Assembly: GCF_002949735.1 (NCBI RefSeq)
Contig: NZ_CP026681.1
Location: 4,416,501-4,480,500 of the forward strand
Direction of reading: 5' to 3'
DNA length: 64,000 nucleotides
Source of the DNA: Nostoc sp. 'Peltigera membranacea cyanobiont' N6
GTDB taxonomy: Bacteria; Cyanobacteriota; Cyanobacteriia; Cyanobacteriales; Nostocaceae
The first letter of the stretch is position 1; every line of letters starts with the position of its first letter. Below are positions 41,831-51,927 of the stretch, piece by piece. The notes under the pieces are model-generated. The model did not search any database. It was not told where the DNA came from and worked only from the letters and a program-made list of their open reading frames with translations. The position numbers and the translations under genes were made by a program.

Positions 41831-42223
41831 ATGTCTGCTGCAACCGATCAAATTTTAGAACAACTAAAAACCCTTTCTTTGTTGGAAGCTTCTGAGTTAG
41901 TCAAGCAAATTGAAGAAGCTTTTGGCGTGAGTGCTGCTGCACCCGTTGGCGGCATGATGATGATGGCTGGCCCTGGTGGCGCTGCTCCTGCTGAAGAAGC
42001 TGTTGAGCAAACCGAGTTTGAAGTGATTCTCGATTCAGTCCCAGCTGATAAGAAGATTGCCGTGCTGAAGATTGTCCGCGAATTGACCGGTTTGGGTCTG
42101 AAAGAAGCGAAAGACTTGGTAGAAGCTGCGCCAAAGGCAGTTAAAGAAGGTCTTGCTAAGGATGCTGCTGAAGATGCTAAGAAGCGCATCGAAGAAGCTG
42201 GCGGTAAGGTGACTATTAAGTAG
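41831..42223 (+). CDS. rplL: 50S ribosomal protein L7/L12
   Basis: 130 residues. The N-terminal dimerisation domain (TDQILEQLKTLSLLEASELV), the hinge rich in Ala, Gly and Met (GGMMMMAGPGGAAPAEE) and the C-terminal factor-binding domain (KIAVLKIVRELTGLGLKEAK, LVEAAPKAVKEGL) are all present. It recruits translation GTPases. An ideal terminator follows, ending the rpl unit. Confidence 0.96.
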   Translation: MSAATDQILEQLKTLSLLEASELVKQIEEAFGVSAAAPVGGMMMMAGPGGAAPAEEAVEQTEFEVILDSVPADKKIAVLKIVRELTGLGLKEAKDLVEAAPKAVKEGLAKDAAEDAKKRIEEAGGKVTIK

Positions 42224-42249
42224 TCACAATTCTATTACTAGTTTTTATT

Positions 42250-42276
42250 AAGGAGCCTGAGTCAGGCTCCTTTTTT
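42250..42276 (+). terminator. Intrinsic terminator of the rpl unit
   Basis: AGGAGCCTGA (42251-42260) pairs with TCAGGCTCCT (42263-42272) and runs into six Ts. Confidence 0.9.
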
Positions 42277-42440
42277 CATATCAAGCTACTGATGAAGGTG
42301 CAATCTTTGACAAAATTCGAGCTAAAAAGTCTTAGAAGTTTTGCCAACTAGATAGCATAATTTAGACATGCAATAAAATCCTTGTTTGTCGTGAGCGATG
42401 AATCGCTGATCCAAGGTTTAAGTAGGCAGGCACAAATAAA

Positions 42441-42526
42441 TATAACTATGTAACGAAAAGTAAAAGCGGTGAAAACCTTGTGATTGCTTCACTCCACTTC
42501 GTTGCGTTCGCAATGACATAGTTATA
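42441..42526. repeat. Short inverted-repeat element
   Basis: TATAACTATGT (42441-42451) and ACATAGTTATA (42516-42526) are perfect 11-bp inverted ends of an 86-bp non-coding unit. It is flanked on both sides by scraps of the GTAGTGAGGACTTTAGTCC type repeat (near 42390 and 42552). The rest of 42277-42598 has no gene. Confidence 0.55.
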
Positions 42527-42598
42527 AATTTTCTCACCCACCTACTTATCAGGACTAAAGTCCTCACTACAAACTTGAATTGATTTACGTCTGGCTAC

Positions 42599-44005
42599 TT
42601 AGCTAATCATCTTCTCTAAAGCGATTTGCAAATCTTTTGTCAAATCACTCACACCTTGTCTAGATGCTTGGCGATCGCCCTGAGAATTTGACCAACGTTC
42701 TGTAACTGAAATTGGCTCTCCCACAGTAATTTGTGCTTGTCGCAAACCTAAGCGGGGTCGTCCTGGGAGTGTTGTATCCTGAATTCTAGAAAGCATATCG
42801 AATACAAGTAAAGCTGTTTCCGCAAACCGTTCCGCAGTTGGTTGTTCTTGAATATAAGTAGCTGTGACTGCAACAAAGCTTTCCACTATCCTCATGTGCC
42901 GCATTCGCAAGTCTGCTTCCTCTGCAATCCAGTCTGCCAAACCACGTTTAAACGCTGGTAAAGCATTGATATCTGGCAAATCTTGACGATAAATGTAATT
43001 CCAGCCAGCCTCTTCTAAGCGGCGACATCGGTCAATAAAATTACCCTGCGCTTGAACTCCAAAATGCTGTTCGGTAACTTGCAAAGCTTTATCCAGTAAG
43101 CGATGAAGTCGGTTAATCAACACCTGATTAGGACTAGCAGATTCATCACTTAAGATGGTTTTTGGAATGTCTTGATGATAGAAGCGACGATAAAATTCTT
43201 CCATCTCGGTAATGAGATATTCAGCTAACCTACAGAGACGTTGATAGTAAATTTCTTCTTGATCGCCCGAATCAATTTCCTTAATTCCCAAGCCGCTATC
43301 AGCTTCCAACTTACTTAAGAGCCAATCCAGTTTAGACCAAGGTGGCTCAACGTAGCGATACTGGATGGCGATCGGCACAATAATCACAGTCTCAGTCCGG
43401 TTGGCTTTATGCAAGTCTTCTGCACACCAGAACCCCATTTGAGCAACACCAGGTTCCAGTGGGCTAACAATGCCACTATGACCATTAGTACCTCCTTCGG
43501 GTGCGACTGCGATCGGTACTTTCCCATTAGCAAACAACTCTCGTGCTGTTTGAATAGCTTGCCGATCTAGTCGCCTACCGCGATGAACTGGCACACCTCC
43601 CAGGCGGGAAAACAGCCAACCTAGCCAATTTCCAGCCCAAACCGTCATCCCGCGATCGTAGAGAAAATAGCTATGAACAAGCGATCGCAGTGTAATACCT
43701 TCCTGACGAGCTACCCGTGGCACAATGTGAGAAAGCAAATACAACATACAGAGGGGATCTTCCACCTCTGGGTGACGAAATGCCAACAAAAAGCGAATTT
43801 TTCCAGCCTGAAATTGTTGATAAAGTTCAGCTAATACCTCAACATTTTTGGCTTCAACACTGACAATACCAGCCGGTAGCCAAGGGCGAGTGCGAAATCG
43901 TAGTGCGATCGGCAATAACCACCGAACAATCTGGAGTATTGGCAGATTAAGGCGTTGGGGAATAAATTTTAGTGGTGGTTGAGTAGAGTGAATCGTTTTA
44001 GGCAA
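42599..44005 (-). CDS. PlsC-like glycerolipid acyltransferase
   Basis: The 468-residue protein has the acyltransferase motif I HPEVED (H-x4-D, near residue 78), then a substrate-binding GGVPVHRGRRLDRQ and motif III APEGGTNGHSG. It then carries a long helical C-terminal extension of about 200 residues not present in standard 1-acylglycerol-3-phosphate acyltransferases. It probably moves acyl chains from acyl-ACP to a glycerolipid at the membrane. One hydrophobic segment near residues 25-36 could attach it. Orientation opposes the rpl unit. Confidence 0.75.
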   Translation of the reverse strand: MPKTIHSTQPPLKFIPQRLNLPILQIVRWLLPIALRFRTRPWLPAGIVSVEAKNVEVLAELYQQFQAGKIRFLLAFRHPEVEDPLCMLYLLSHIVPRVARQEGITLRSLVHSYFLYDRGMTVWAGNWLGWLFSRLGGVPVHRGRRLDRQAIQTARELFANGKVPIAVAPEGGTNGHSGIVSPLEPGVAQMGFWCAEDLHKANRTETVIIVPIAIQYRYVEPPWSKLDWLLSKLEADSGLGIKEIDSGDQEEIYYQRLCRLAEYLITEMEEFYRRFYHQDIPKTILSDESASPNQVLINRLHRLLDKALQVTEQHFGVQAQGNFIDRCRRLEEAGWNYIYRQDLPDINALPAFKRGLADWIAEEADLRMRHMRIVESFVAVTATYIQEQPTAERFAETALLVFDMLSRIQDTTLPGRPRLGLRQAQITVGEPISVTERWSNSQGDRQASRQGVSDLTKDLQIALEKMIS

Positions 44006-44115
44006 GTCGCTCTCCAGATTGTATTTCTAGCGATTGTACAACTTGGGGTCTTGGTTTGGCGTTAGATATTGCTCAGTTGTTACTTTTAACAATAGAACAT
44101 ATAACAGAATAAAAC

Positions 44116-44562
44116 TTATTTTTTATGTTTGGGAAAATTGCGGAATAGATACAAAAAGACTGCTAAATTTAACAAAAAAACCAATGCCTTAAGAGGAGAT
44201 ATCCCCCTAATCAATTCATAAATTTCTGGTGGAATGCTGATACCGACAAGTACCAATACTAAAATATGTGCCCAACGTTTTTCATACCACAAACCAACAG
44301 CTTCAATACAAGTTACAATAGCATATATTCCTGCACCAATGCCGCTAAATGCTAGAGTTCTGGGATTTAAGTTGATAACTTTTTGTAAAACCCAATCAAT
44401 GATTATCGATTTACCTTCTAAAACATAATCGTCTGAAAAAGCCTCTAGATTTTGATAATTTTTTAACGTCAATAATAAAGCGATCGAAGTAACCATAAGC
44501 AGCAAGGCTGTAAATGATTTGTAGAGAACAATTGCTACTAACCCCAATGGACGCTTTTTCAA
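44116..44562 (-). CDS. DUF2127-type integral membrane protein
   Basis: The 148-residue protein starts MKKRPLGLVAIVLYKSFTAL and has four hydrophobic segments (about 8-30, 65-87, 95-112 and 122-140). The sequence GLWYEKRWAHILVLVLVGIS, then PPEIYELI, is the conserved part of the DUF2127 family as I know it. No catalytic residues are evident. Function is unknown. It lies downstream of nothing obvious and 110 bases before the acyltransferase start, in the same direction. Confidence 0.7.
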   Translation of the reverse strand: MKKRPLGLVAIVLYKSFTALLLMVTSIALLLTLKNYQNLEAFSDDYVLEGKSIIIDWVLQKVINLNPRTLAFSGIGAGIYAIVTCIEAVGLWYEKRWAHILVLVLVGISIPPEIYELIRGISPLKALVFLLNLAVFLYLFRNFPKHKK

Positions 44563-44855
44563 ATAACCCCCTAATATATATAGAAGTCAAATTTTGATTA
44601 ACTGGCTCTTAATGATGCCAACTAAGATGCCTATTGTAGCAGTACTTTATCGGACTATCTTAGGCCAAAGATTTATCTAACTAAGTACGACTTTGAATAT
44701 TAGGGCAATTGGATGCAACACCAACTTATCTATCCCTTGACTCATTCCCTAGCATGTGCTATTAGCCATTTTGTAGTAGAGAATGGGGTTTTGATTTAGG
44801 TGTGTTTCCTTTGGGATATTCCCAGCGATCGCACATTTATCAAAATTAGATCCAA

Positions 44856-44928
44856 TGGAGGTTAGCGGACTCGAACCGCTGACATCCTGCTTGCAAAGCA
44901 GGCGCTCTACCAACTGAGCTAAACCCCC
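44856..44928 (-). tRNA. tRNA-Ala (UGC), chromosomal
   Basis: On the minus strand the acceptor GGGGGTT pairs with AACCTCC. Stem CTGC/GCAG with loop TTTGCAA gives UGC. D and T arms are canonical. Confidence 0.92.
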
Positions 44929-45000
44929 ATAAAATTAAAATAGTCGGTAACTTTGGTTGCCGTTGCTATTCTAACTTATTATTGTTCCATTACTAAAGGG

Positions 45001-45924
45001 ATGAAGCCAGAAAATATCCAAGTTGTCGCAGCACTGTATAAATTTGTCAAGCTGCCAGATTTTGCCGATAAACGAGATCCCTTACTGTCATACTGCCAAG
45101 AGCAAGGTGTCAAGGGGACAATTTTGTTGGCACAAGAAGGCATTAACGGTACAATTGCGGGTTCGCGTCAGGCGATTGATTCTGTTCTCTGGTTTCTGCG
45201 TACTGACCCCCGTTTAGCAGACCTAGAATATAAAGAGTCCCATGCCGAAACCCCGCCCTTTGAGCGGATGAAGGTGCGGTTGAAGCCAGAAATTGTCACT
45301 TTGGGATTGCCTGAAATAGATCCAAATGAGCAAGTTGGCACTTATGTCAGTCCCCAGGAATGGAATGATTTGATTAGCGATCCTGAAGTAACTGTGATTG
45401 ACACTCGCAATGATTATGAGGTGAATATCGGTACTTTTCAAGGGGCAGAAAATCCTCAAACTGGCTCATTCCGAGAATTTCCCGATTATGTGCTACGCCA
45501 CCTCGACCCAACTAAACATAAAAAAGTTGCTCTGTTTTGTACCGGTGGCATTCGCTGTGAAAAAGCTTCATCCTTCATGCTTGCCCAAGGCTTTGCAGAG
45601 GTCTATCATCTCAAGGGCGGAATTCTCAAGTATTTGGAAGAAGTTCCAGCAGAGAAAAGTTTATGGGAAGGAGAATGTTTTGTCTTTGACGAGCGGGTAG
45701 CCGTTAGTCATGGGCTGGAGAAAGGGAGTTCTGAGCGGTGCTTCAGTTGTGGGTATGCGATTTCTGAGGAAGATAAGGCATCTGACAAGTATGAGGAAGG
45801 TATCTCCTGTGCTTATTGTTTTGATAGCCTCACCGAAGATAAAAGAGTGCGTCAACAGAAAAAATGGCAGCACTACCAAACCCAAGTTGCTAATTCTAAA
45901 AATCGGGATGTTAGTAACCTATAA
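45001..45924 (+). CDS. trhO: tRNA uridine hydroxylase of the rhodanese family (TrhO/YceA)
   Basis: The start at 45001 (MKPENIQVVAALYKFVKLPD) fits the family; a TTG 48 bases upstream is less likely. The 307-residue protein has the N-terminal acylphosphatase-like domain (LLAQEGINGTIAGSRQAID), the rhodanese domain with active Cys in LFCTGGIRCEKAS (near 182) and a C-terminal zinc-type segment (RCFSCGYAISEED, ISCAYC). TrhO makes 5-hydroxyuridine at position 34 of some tRNAs using oxygen. It follows tRNA-Ala on the opposite strand. Confidence 0.9.
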   Translation: MKPENIQVVAALYKFVKLPDFADKRDPLLSYCQEQGVKGTILLAQEGINGTIAGSRQAIDSVLWFLRTDPRLADLEYKESHAETPPFERMKVRLKPEIVTLGLPEIDPNEQVGTYVSPQEWNDLISDPEVTVIDTRNDYEVNIGTFQGAENPQTGSFREFPDYVLRHLDPTKHKKVALFCTGGIRCEKASSFMLAQGFAEVYHLKGGILKYLEEVPAEKSLWEGECFVFDERVAVSHGLEKGSSERCFSCGYAISEEDKASDKYEEGISCAYCFDSLTEDKRVRQQKKWQHYQTQVANSKNRDVSNL

Positions 45925-45951
45925 CTACTTTTCATAACCGAGATAAAAGCA

Positions 45952-45987
45952 GTTTACTCTTCAAAATTTGGGTTTTGAGGAGTAAAC
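45952..45987. terminator. Bidirectional terminator between convergent genes
   Basis: GTTTACTCTTCAAAA (45952-45966) pairs with TTTTGAGGAGTAAAC (45973-45987), one mismatch. It lies between trhO and the histidine kinase gene, both ending here. Confidence 0.65.
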
Positions 45988-46010
45988 TTTGGCGTTTTCA
46001 AGCTAGATTT

Positions 46011-47510
46011 TTATAATTCAGAATTTAAGGGCAAAATTATAGTAAATGTCGTGCCAACTCCAACTTGACTTGTGACCCTGATTTGACCCCTGTGAGCATC
46101 AACGCACCTTTTAACGATTACTAACCCCAATCCAGTACCCTGGATTGATTGGACATTTGAGGCTCGGTAGAATGACTCAAAAAGTCGAGCTTGGTCTGGT
46201 TCAGGAATTCCTAGACCTCGATCTTGAACAGAAAAAATTGCTACTTTATCAATGGGATCGCATATTAAATCAAGCTGAATCTTGCCACCTTTTGGAGAAT
46301 ATTTAACCGCGTTTGAGAGGAGATTCCCGAACATATAATGTAAGAGTCCTTCATCCATTACAGCGTCGGTACAAACGCTATGACAGGTAAAAACAATTTC
46401 ACACACATTATTTTCAACAATAGAAAAATCTTTGATTAACTCTCGACAAAATTCTTCTAAATTAAGAGGAGCAGGGTTATATACGAGTTTTTCAGACTCT
46501 GCTCGACCCATAAATAGAACTTCTTCCATGAGCTTTTCTAAAGATTGCACAGCACCTTGAATTCGTTTTAAATAAATACCTCTTTTTGCATCTGTCAAAT
46601 TTGCTCCTTGCATTTCTATTAATTCTACTGCCGTTTGAATCACAGTTAGGGGATTACGAAACTCATGAGATACAGTAGAGATAAATAAAGACTTGAGGCG
46701 GTTAAGTTCTTGCTCCTTTTCTAATGCTTGCTCTAGCAATTTTGTTTGCTGTCGTTCGCTAAGATCCCAGAAAACAACTACTACACCATTTATTTGGTCA
46801 GGTCGTCCTTTAAGTGGGGAAGCACTATCGCCAATTGGAACTCTTTTTCCATCTTTCCTAATCAGATATGTGAATTCTTCTAAATAAACAACCTGTTGTT
46901 CCCGCAGCACTTTTGTGATTGGGTTTTCTAATATAGTATCTGTAACTTCATTGACAAGATGAAAAATCTTCGTCGCCTCATTTCCTAAAGCATCTTTTTG
47001 CTGCCAGCCAGTCAGCGCCTCAGCTGCGGGATTTATGAATGTTACTTTTCCCTGCTCATTTGTAGCGATTACAGCATCACTCATCGAGTTGAAAAGGGTT
47101 GCTAACCGATCTCGATTCTCCCGCAATTCACGCTCTAACTGGTGTTGTAAAAGACCGATTTCGATCGCTATTCTTAAATCTTTTGTCGTAAATGGTTTAA
47201 CGATGTATCCAAAAGGTTGAGTAATTTTGGCTCTTTCTAAAGTACGATCGTCACCATAAGCTGTTAAAAATATTATAGGTACATCTAACTGCTCGCGAAT
47301 CTGGCTAGCGGTAGCAATACCATCCATCTCACCTTTAAGAATAATATCCATTAATACTAATTCTGGTTGAGTTTCCGATGCCTTGGCAATGGCAACTTTT
47401 CCAGAAGAAGCTGTTCCCGTAACAATATAACCTAGTTGACTGAGTTGGCTAGCAATAGTTCTAGCCACAATCACTTCATCTTCAACAACTAAAATCCTAG
47501 CTTGACCCAT
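46011..47510 (-). CDS. Response regulator-PAS-histidine kinase hybrid
   Basis: 499 residues in the order receiver (1-125, phospho-acceptor Asp55 in ELVLMDIILKG, Lys in FGYIVKPFTT), PAS (about 138-255, RLATLFNSMSDAVIATNEQG), HisKA with the H box STVSHEFRNPLTVIQ and an HATPase domain. The latter has N box GNLLSNAVKYSPKG, G1 VQDRGLGIPEP and G2 GTGLGLVIVK. A receiver at the N-terminus of a kinase suggests control by an upstream kinase. Its partner is likely the kinase encoded seven bases upstream (47518). The signal is unknown. Confidence 0.88.
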   Translation of the reverse strand: MGQARILVVEDEVIVARTIASQLSQLGYIVTGTASSGKVAIAKASETQPELVLMDIILKGEMDGIATASQIREQLDVPIIFLTAYGDDRTLERAKITQPFGYIVKPFTTKDLRIAIEIGLLQHQLERELRENRDRLATLFNSMSDAVIATNEQGKVTFINPAAEALTGWQQKDALGNEATKIFHLVNEVTDTILENPITKVLREQQVVYLEEFTYLIRKDGKRVPIGDSASPLKGRPDQINGVVVVFWDLSERQQTKLLEQALEKEQELNRLKSLFISTVSHEFRNPLTVIQTAVELIEMQGANLTDAKRGIYLKRIQGAVQSLEKLMEEVLFMGRAESEKLVYNPAPLNLEEFCRELIKDFSIVENNVCEIVFTCHSVCTDAVMDEGLLHYMFGNLLSNAVKYSPKGGKIQLDLICDPIDKVAIFSVQDRGLGIPEPDQARLFESFYRASNVQSIQGTGLGLVIVKRCVDAHRGQIRVTSQVGVGTTFTIILPLNSEL

Positions 47511-47517
47511 TTGATAT

Positions 47518-50316
47518 TTACTGATGCAAAGTTAACTGCGTGAATTGGATTTTGAATACTGTTCCCCGATTGCGTTCTAGAGTAATATCGCCTTCTAATT
47601 GTTCTGTAACCAAGTCATATACTAACGACAGACCCAAAGAATCAGTATTTGTCCAATCTAAATTATCTGGTAAACCAATCCCATTGTCTCTAATCGTCAT
47701 CTCGATGTTATTGCCAATATTACGTAAAGCAATACTTATTTTTCCTGCTTGTTGATTAGGGAAAGCGTGTTTGAGGGCATTAGAGATTAATTCGTTGATA
47801 ACCAGTCCACAGGCAATAGCTTGGTCAACATTCAAACTTACCGAATCTATATCAGTTTCTAGAACGATTTTTCCCAGCCATATTTGATAGGAAATGAGCA
47901 AACTTGCTGCTAAATTATGGATATAGTCACCTACATCAATTTGTCCGATATTCGCGGAAGTATACAAATTTTTATGAATTAGAGATATTGACTCAATTCG
48001 GTTTTGGCTTTCTCGAAGAACTTTGATTACTTCTGGATCTTTGAGAGTTTGAGACTGGAGTTGTAAGAGACTAGAGACAATTTGCAAATTATTTTTAACT
48101 CGATGATGAACTTCTTTTAACAGGACTTCTTTTTCAGCTAAGGCATGTCTTAACTTTACTTCAGCTTTTTGTCTTTGAACTAGTTCAGTTTGAGCTTGCT
48201 CAAAGATGCTAGATTGTTGAATTGCGATCGCTAATTGCACTGTAAGTTGATCGAGCAAATCTAATTGATTTTCTTCCCACTCTCGGAAACTAGAGCATTG
48301 GTGAGCAATCAGTAAACCCCAAAGAGGAGAGCCAGAGTTTTGAGAACTGACTTCTAGCAAAATGGGCACGACTAAATTCGCTTTGACTTCAAATCGTTCT
48401 AACAAGCGAATATGGCAATCAGTTAGTCCAGCTTCATAAATATTAGCGATCGCTCTTTTGCGTCCCTGATAATACTCCACTCCCGCGCCTGTTTGAAAAC
48501 ACGTATCATGAATCTCTACGCTCAAAGAAACTGTCCATCCAGGTTCCACCGACTCCGCCATAATTGTGCCGATCATCTCTGAGTCAAACTGATAAACTAC
48601 TACTCGATTAACCCCAAGTAAATCTCGAACTTCTTGAACTGTTGCATTTAAAATATCTTGGAGATTTAGAGATTGACGAATCCGTTGAGCAACCGTTCGC
48701 ATCAATTGTTCGCGTTCGGCTTGAGCTTTTAGAGCCAGTTCAGTTCGCTTACGTTCTGTGATATCTTGTCCAATACCAATAATTTGACCATTTGAAAGTT
48801 TAACATTAGTCCAAGATGTATCTAATAAATCACCATCCCGAACCTGAGTTCTAAAGTCACCCCAATTGCGTTGTGCAGACTGCATAAAATTAATCACATA
48901 CTGTCGATATTCAGCATTAGGATATAAGGCTTCCAGCACATTGCTAGTTTGAAAGCCGTTAAATTTCCAGCCCAAAACACTTTCCCATTCTTGGTTTACC
49001 CATTGGAGTTTGCCATTGGCATCAATGAGTGCAATCATCAACGGGATACTTTCAAAAATTTTCCGCAAAAACTCATTTTGTTCTTGAAGTTTAGTTTCTA
49101 CATTTTTGCGGTTTGTAATATCATAAAATACTGTTAAAATGGCTGTTTCACTATTGAATTTTAAATATTGCAAGGAAGCAATCGCCCAAAAATCAGTTCC
49201 GTCTGCCCTCTTCAATTTAAGTTCATAATCTTGAAGAGAATCATTTTGATTAAGAGCTTCTAACATGGCTTCTAAATCAGCTGAATTATGGTATAAATCT
49301 AAATTTTTGCGATTCACCAAATCTTCAGATGAAAATCGAAATGTTTGCATTAACTCCGAATTAGCATATAAAATCAAACCGTCAGATAGACGCGAAATAA
49401 TTAATGGAATAGGAATTGCTTCAGAAATAACTCTAAATCTCGCTTCACTTTCTTGAAGGGTTCTTTCTATACGTTTATATTTTGTGATGTCTCGGATATT
49501 AACCAACCGAGCATTGTAACTGGCATAGCTTATTGTATGTGTAACAATTTCAACATCAATAATCTGTCCGTCTTTTCGCCGATGTTGCCATTGTCCAGCG
49601 AAATGTAAGCTAGTGTGCTTTTGTCTTAAATATTCTCTGAAAATAGGCACATCTTCTGGAGTGCGAATATCAGTTATTCGCATTTGTAAAAACTCTTCTC
49701 GTGAGTAACCGTAGTGGATAACAGCAGCTTCATTTACATCTAAAAATTGCAGGGTATTCTGGTTATATACCCACATTGGATTAGGATTTTTAGAGAAAAG
49801 AAGATTAAAACTTCTTTGGCTATCATCAATTACTTTTTGTCTATGTAATTCTAAATACCTGATTGTTTGTCGAGCTAGCTGTTGTAAAACTACCTCTTCT
49901 TTAACAGTCAAGTTTCGCGGTGCAAAATCAATTACACAAAGACTACCCAATGCAAAACCGCTTGAGTTAATTAAGGGAACTCCCGCATAAAAGCGGAAAT
50001 TAGGATTGGATATTACAAGAGGATTTGTCGCCAATCGTTCATCTTGCAAAGCGTCCGGGATGATTAATATTTTACTTTGCAAGATAGTATAACTACCAAA
50101 AGAAATACTTCGAGGAATTTCCGACGTTGTTACTCCAATTTTTGACTTGAACCATTCCCGTTCTGTATCAACTAGGCTAATCAGAGCGATTGGTGTTTCA
50201 CAAAGGTTAGCAGCTAATTGAGCAAGCTCATCAAAAATTTCTTCTGGTGGCGTATCTAAAATTTGATACTGGTTAAGTACTTCTAGCCTTTGACCTTCAT
50301 TTTCAGGAAGTAGCAT
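47518..50316 (-). CDS. Multi-sensor histidine kinase (GAF, PAS, GAF, HisKA_2)
   Basis: The ATG at 50316 (MLLPENEGQRLEVLNQYQIL) gives 932 residues and matches where the first GAF domain normally starts. Order: GAF (about 20-155, LCETPIALISLVDTEREWFK), three PAS domains with PAC (about 175-540, for example WVYNQNTLQFLDVNEAAVIH) and a phytochrome-type GAF (about 560-720). The HisKA_2/HWE-like kinase follows (LLKEVHHRVKNNLQIVSSLL, His conserved) with its ATPase (CGLVINELISNALKHAF, IRDNGIGLPD). No membrane span, so the sensing is cytoplasmic. It sits seven bases before the receiver-kinase gene, so they form one two-component relay. Confidence 0.88.
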   Translation of the reverse strand: MLLPENEGQRLEVLNQYQILDTPPEEIFDELAQLAANLCETPIALISLVDTEREWFKSKIGVTTSEIPRSISFGSYTILQSKILIIPDALQDERLATNPLVISNPNFRFYAGVPLINSSGFALGSLCVIDFAPRNLTVKEEVVLQQLARQTIRYLELHRQKVIDDSQRSFNLLFSKNPNPMWVYNQNTLQFLDVNEAAVIHYGYSREEFLQMRITDIRTPEDVPIFREYLRQKHTSLHFAGQWQHRRKDGQIIDVEIVTHTISYASYNARLVNIRDITKYKRIERTLQESEARFRVISEAIPIPLIISRLSDGLILYANSELMQTFRFSSEDLVNRKNLDLYHNSADLEAMLEALNQNDSLQDYELKLKRADGTDFWAIASLQYLKFNSETAILTVFYDITNRKNVETKLQEQNEFLRKIFESIPLMIALIDANGKLQWVNQEWESVLGWKFNGFQTSNVLEALYPNAEYRQYVINFMQSAQRNWGDFRTQVRDGDLLDTSWTNVKLSNGQIIGIGQDITERKRTELALKAQAEREQLMRTVAQRIRQSLNLQDILNATVQEVRDLLGVNRVVVYQFDSEMIGTIMAESVEPGWTVSLSVEIHDTCFQTGAGVEYYQGRKRAIANIYEAGLTDCHIRLLERFEVKANLVVPILLEVSSQNSGSPLWGLLIAHQCSSFREWEENQLDLLDQLTVQLAIAIQQSSIFEQAQTELVQRQKAEVKLRHALAEKEVLLKEVHHRVKNNLQIVSSLLQLQSQTLKDPEVIKVLRESQNRIESISLIHKNLYTSANIGQIDVGDYIHNLAASLLISYQIWLGKIVLETDIDSVSLNVDQAIACGLVINELISNALKHAFPNQQAGKISIALRNIGNNIEMTIRDNGIGLPDNLDWTNTDSLGLSLVYDLVTEQLEGDITLERNRGTVFKIQFTQLTLHQ

Positions 50317-50887
50317 TATTGATTGTGTGAAAAAGGTTTGTAAAGTGTCATATTTTATTTGCTTTAATCTCAAAATAAAATTAATTATTATAAAGGTTAC
50401 GAAATTAAAATCGGATTTTTCTTAATAAAATGGAATCGTTTATTTTTGGGAAATGCCTTTTACTCCATAACATTGTTAAGATATTTATTTTTTTTCAAAA
50501 TAATTTACTCTATGTGAATAGGTACTTGAGGTTGCTTAAAGGTGGGTTTAAAAAAACGTTATATTCCCTACCAGTATTTTTATCAAACTATTGGCAGTTT
50601 TTGCAACATACAAAATCGACAGATGAACCATTTGCTGTCAACTATCAATAAAGCAATTTCAAAAGCATCTTGGACATCAAGCCCTTTCCAAGTTCTACTT
50701 TAACGATAGCAAGAGTTCTAAGGTTAACAAATTCTACATTTCTGGATTTTTGTCAGCATACATAAGTAGTACTAAATAATACTTTCGATAGAGGGGCGAA
50801 TCAGCAATAACTAGATTCTGGATAGATACACTCACATCACTAATTTATTTAAGATGATCCCAAGAATAAATGATTAGGAATGTAGTC
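50317..50887. other. Intergenic region between kinase and small acidic gene
   Basis: This 571-base AT-rich gap contains a 73-codon frame (50430-50651) without a ribosome binding site or recognisable protein features. No terminator or RNA gene is apparent. It must contain the kinase operon promoter on the minus strand, but no clear elements are seen. Confidence 0.4.
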
Positions 50888-51088
50888 ATGGCTGAACAAG
50901 AAAAACAAAAATCTGATAATAAAGAAGGTACGCCTACGGCTTCTGGTGGCTACCAAACCCCCATTGAGGAAGGTATCCGCAAAACTGGCGATGCTGAAAA
51001 GAGTGATGCTAAACCCAGTGCTACACCAGAAGCACCAGGAGAGGATTCTGTAGCAGGTAGCCCCAATCAGGGAACCGAGTCACGTTAG
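50888..51088 (+). CDS. Small disordered acidic protein
   Basis: From the ATG at 50888 the 66-residue product (MAEQEKQKSDNKEGTPTASG) is strongly polar: Glu, Lys, Ser, Pro and Gly make up most of it, with PSATPEAPGEDSVAGSPNQG near the end. It has no hydrophobic core and should be disordered. An ideal terminator follows 70 bases after the stop, which supports a real transcription unit. Family not recognised; small disordered proteins of this type are often stress-related in cyanobacteria, which is only a guess. Confidence 0.5.
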   Translation: MAEQEKQKSDNKEGTPTASGGYQTPIEEGIRKTGDAEKSDAKPSATPEAPGEDSVAGSPNQGTESR

Positions 51089-51159
51089 ATTGGTTTGGAC
51101 TTTCCCAAGTTTCAATAGTCTAATTGGGTTGTTTCTACTAACGCGCATTTAGTAAAATT

Positions 51160-51207
51160 TGAGTGGACAGTTGTGGTTTAGATCGCGATTGTCCACTCAT
51201 TTTTATT
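51160..51207 (+). terminator. Intrinsic terminator
   Basis: TGAGTGGACA (51160-51169) pairs with TGTCCACTCA (51190-51199), followed by TTTTTATT. The remainder of 51208-51544 holds a scrap of a GC-rich dispersed repeat near 51258 and no gene. Confidence 0.8.
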
Positions 51208-51544
51208 GCGTGAGAATCGTTTTCAGGGGGGATGAAGGCTGATGTGGTAAAGTGCGTAGGCGTAGCCCACCGGAGGTATCACTTTTGTCTCATGGCATTT
51301 TTAGTAATTATTATACTACAGCTAATTATTTAATTATGAATTTGATATTTATATTTCTAAGTATAATATCTGAAGTTTATTAGCACAGCCTTGAATAAAA
51401 ATCATCTATCCCTGAAATCTCCTAAACTTCATGATTCTTAATAATTTTGCTTCCTCTTGTGGCTGACAGAAGTCCCACAATCCCATAGGCTGATCTTAAA
51501 GTGGTAATTTTTCACTTAGTCGTTAATAACTACCCATACAGATA

Positions 51545-51874
51545 ATGCCCCTGAAAATCGTCCAGAACTTTGATAGCAGTTTTACTCTTGAAACACAAGC
51601 TCAAGAAACTCTATTCAATTTATTGACAAGCGTTGCTTTCTTAAATCAAATTAGTCAACAGTTGCAGTGCGAGCAAGTTAAATTTACTGAATTACTTTTC
51701 CAACCAGTTCCTTACAGCTTAACTACCACTAAAGGAATGCCAGCCGAGTTTGAAAAGTATCATGAATCTGATGAATATGCCATCATCAATGTACCGCCAA
51801 ATTTCATGTTCATTGCTAAGATTTTTAAACCAAGTCGCCTTTGTGCAATTTACCAGAAAATTGGTAATAGTTAA
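51545..51874 (+). CDS. Unknown protein, 109 residues
   Basis: The frame (MPLKIVQNFDSSFTLETQAQ) has a plausible globular composition: mixed helices and strands, QCEQVKFTELLFQPVPYSLT, EYAIINVPPNFMFIAKIF. There is no signal peptide or membrane segment. It lies 53 bases upstream of the GIY-YIG gene in the same direction and may be cotranscribed. No family recognised. Confidence 0.5.
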   Translation: MPLKIVQNFDSSFTLETQAQETLFNLLTSVAFLNQISQQLQCEQVKFTELLFQPVPYSLTTTKGMPAEFEKYHESDEYAIINVPPNFMFIAKIFKPSRLCAIYQKIGNS

Positions 51875-51927
51875 TTTTGAAGATAATTTTTTCCTAATAG
51901 GCAAATACTAAGTTTGATATTTGATGT

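Noticed and set aside
50430..50651. 73-codon frame as a gene
   Set aside because: AT-rich, composition of chance frame (many Phe, Leu and Asn), no ribosome binding site.
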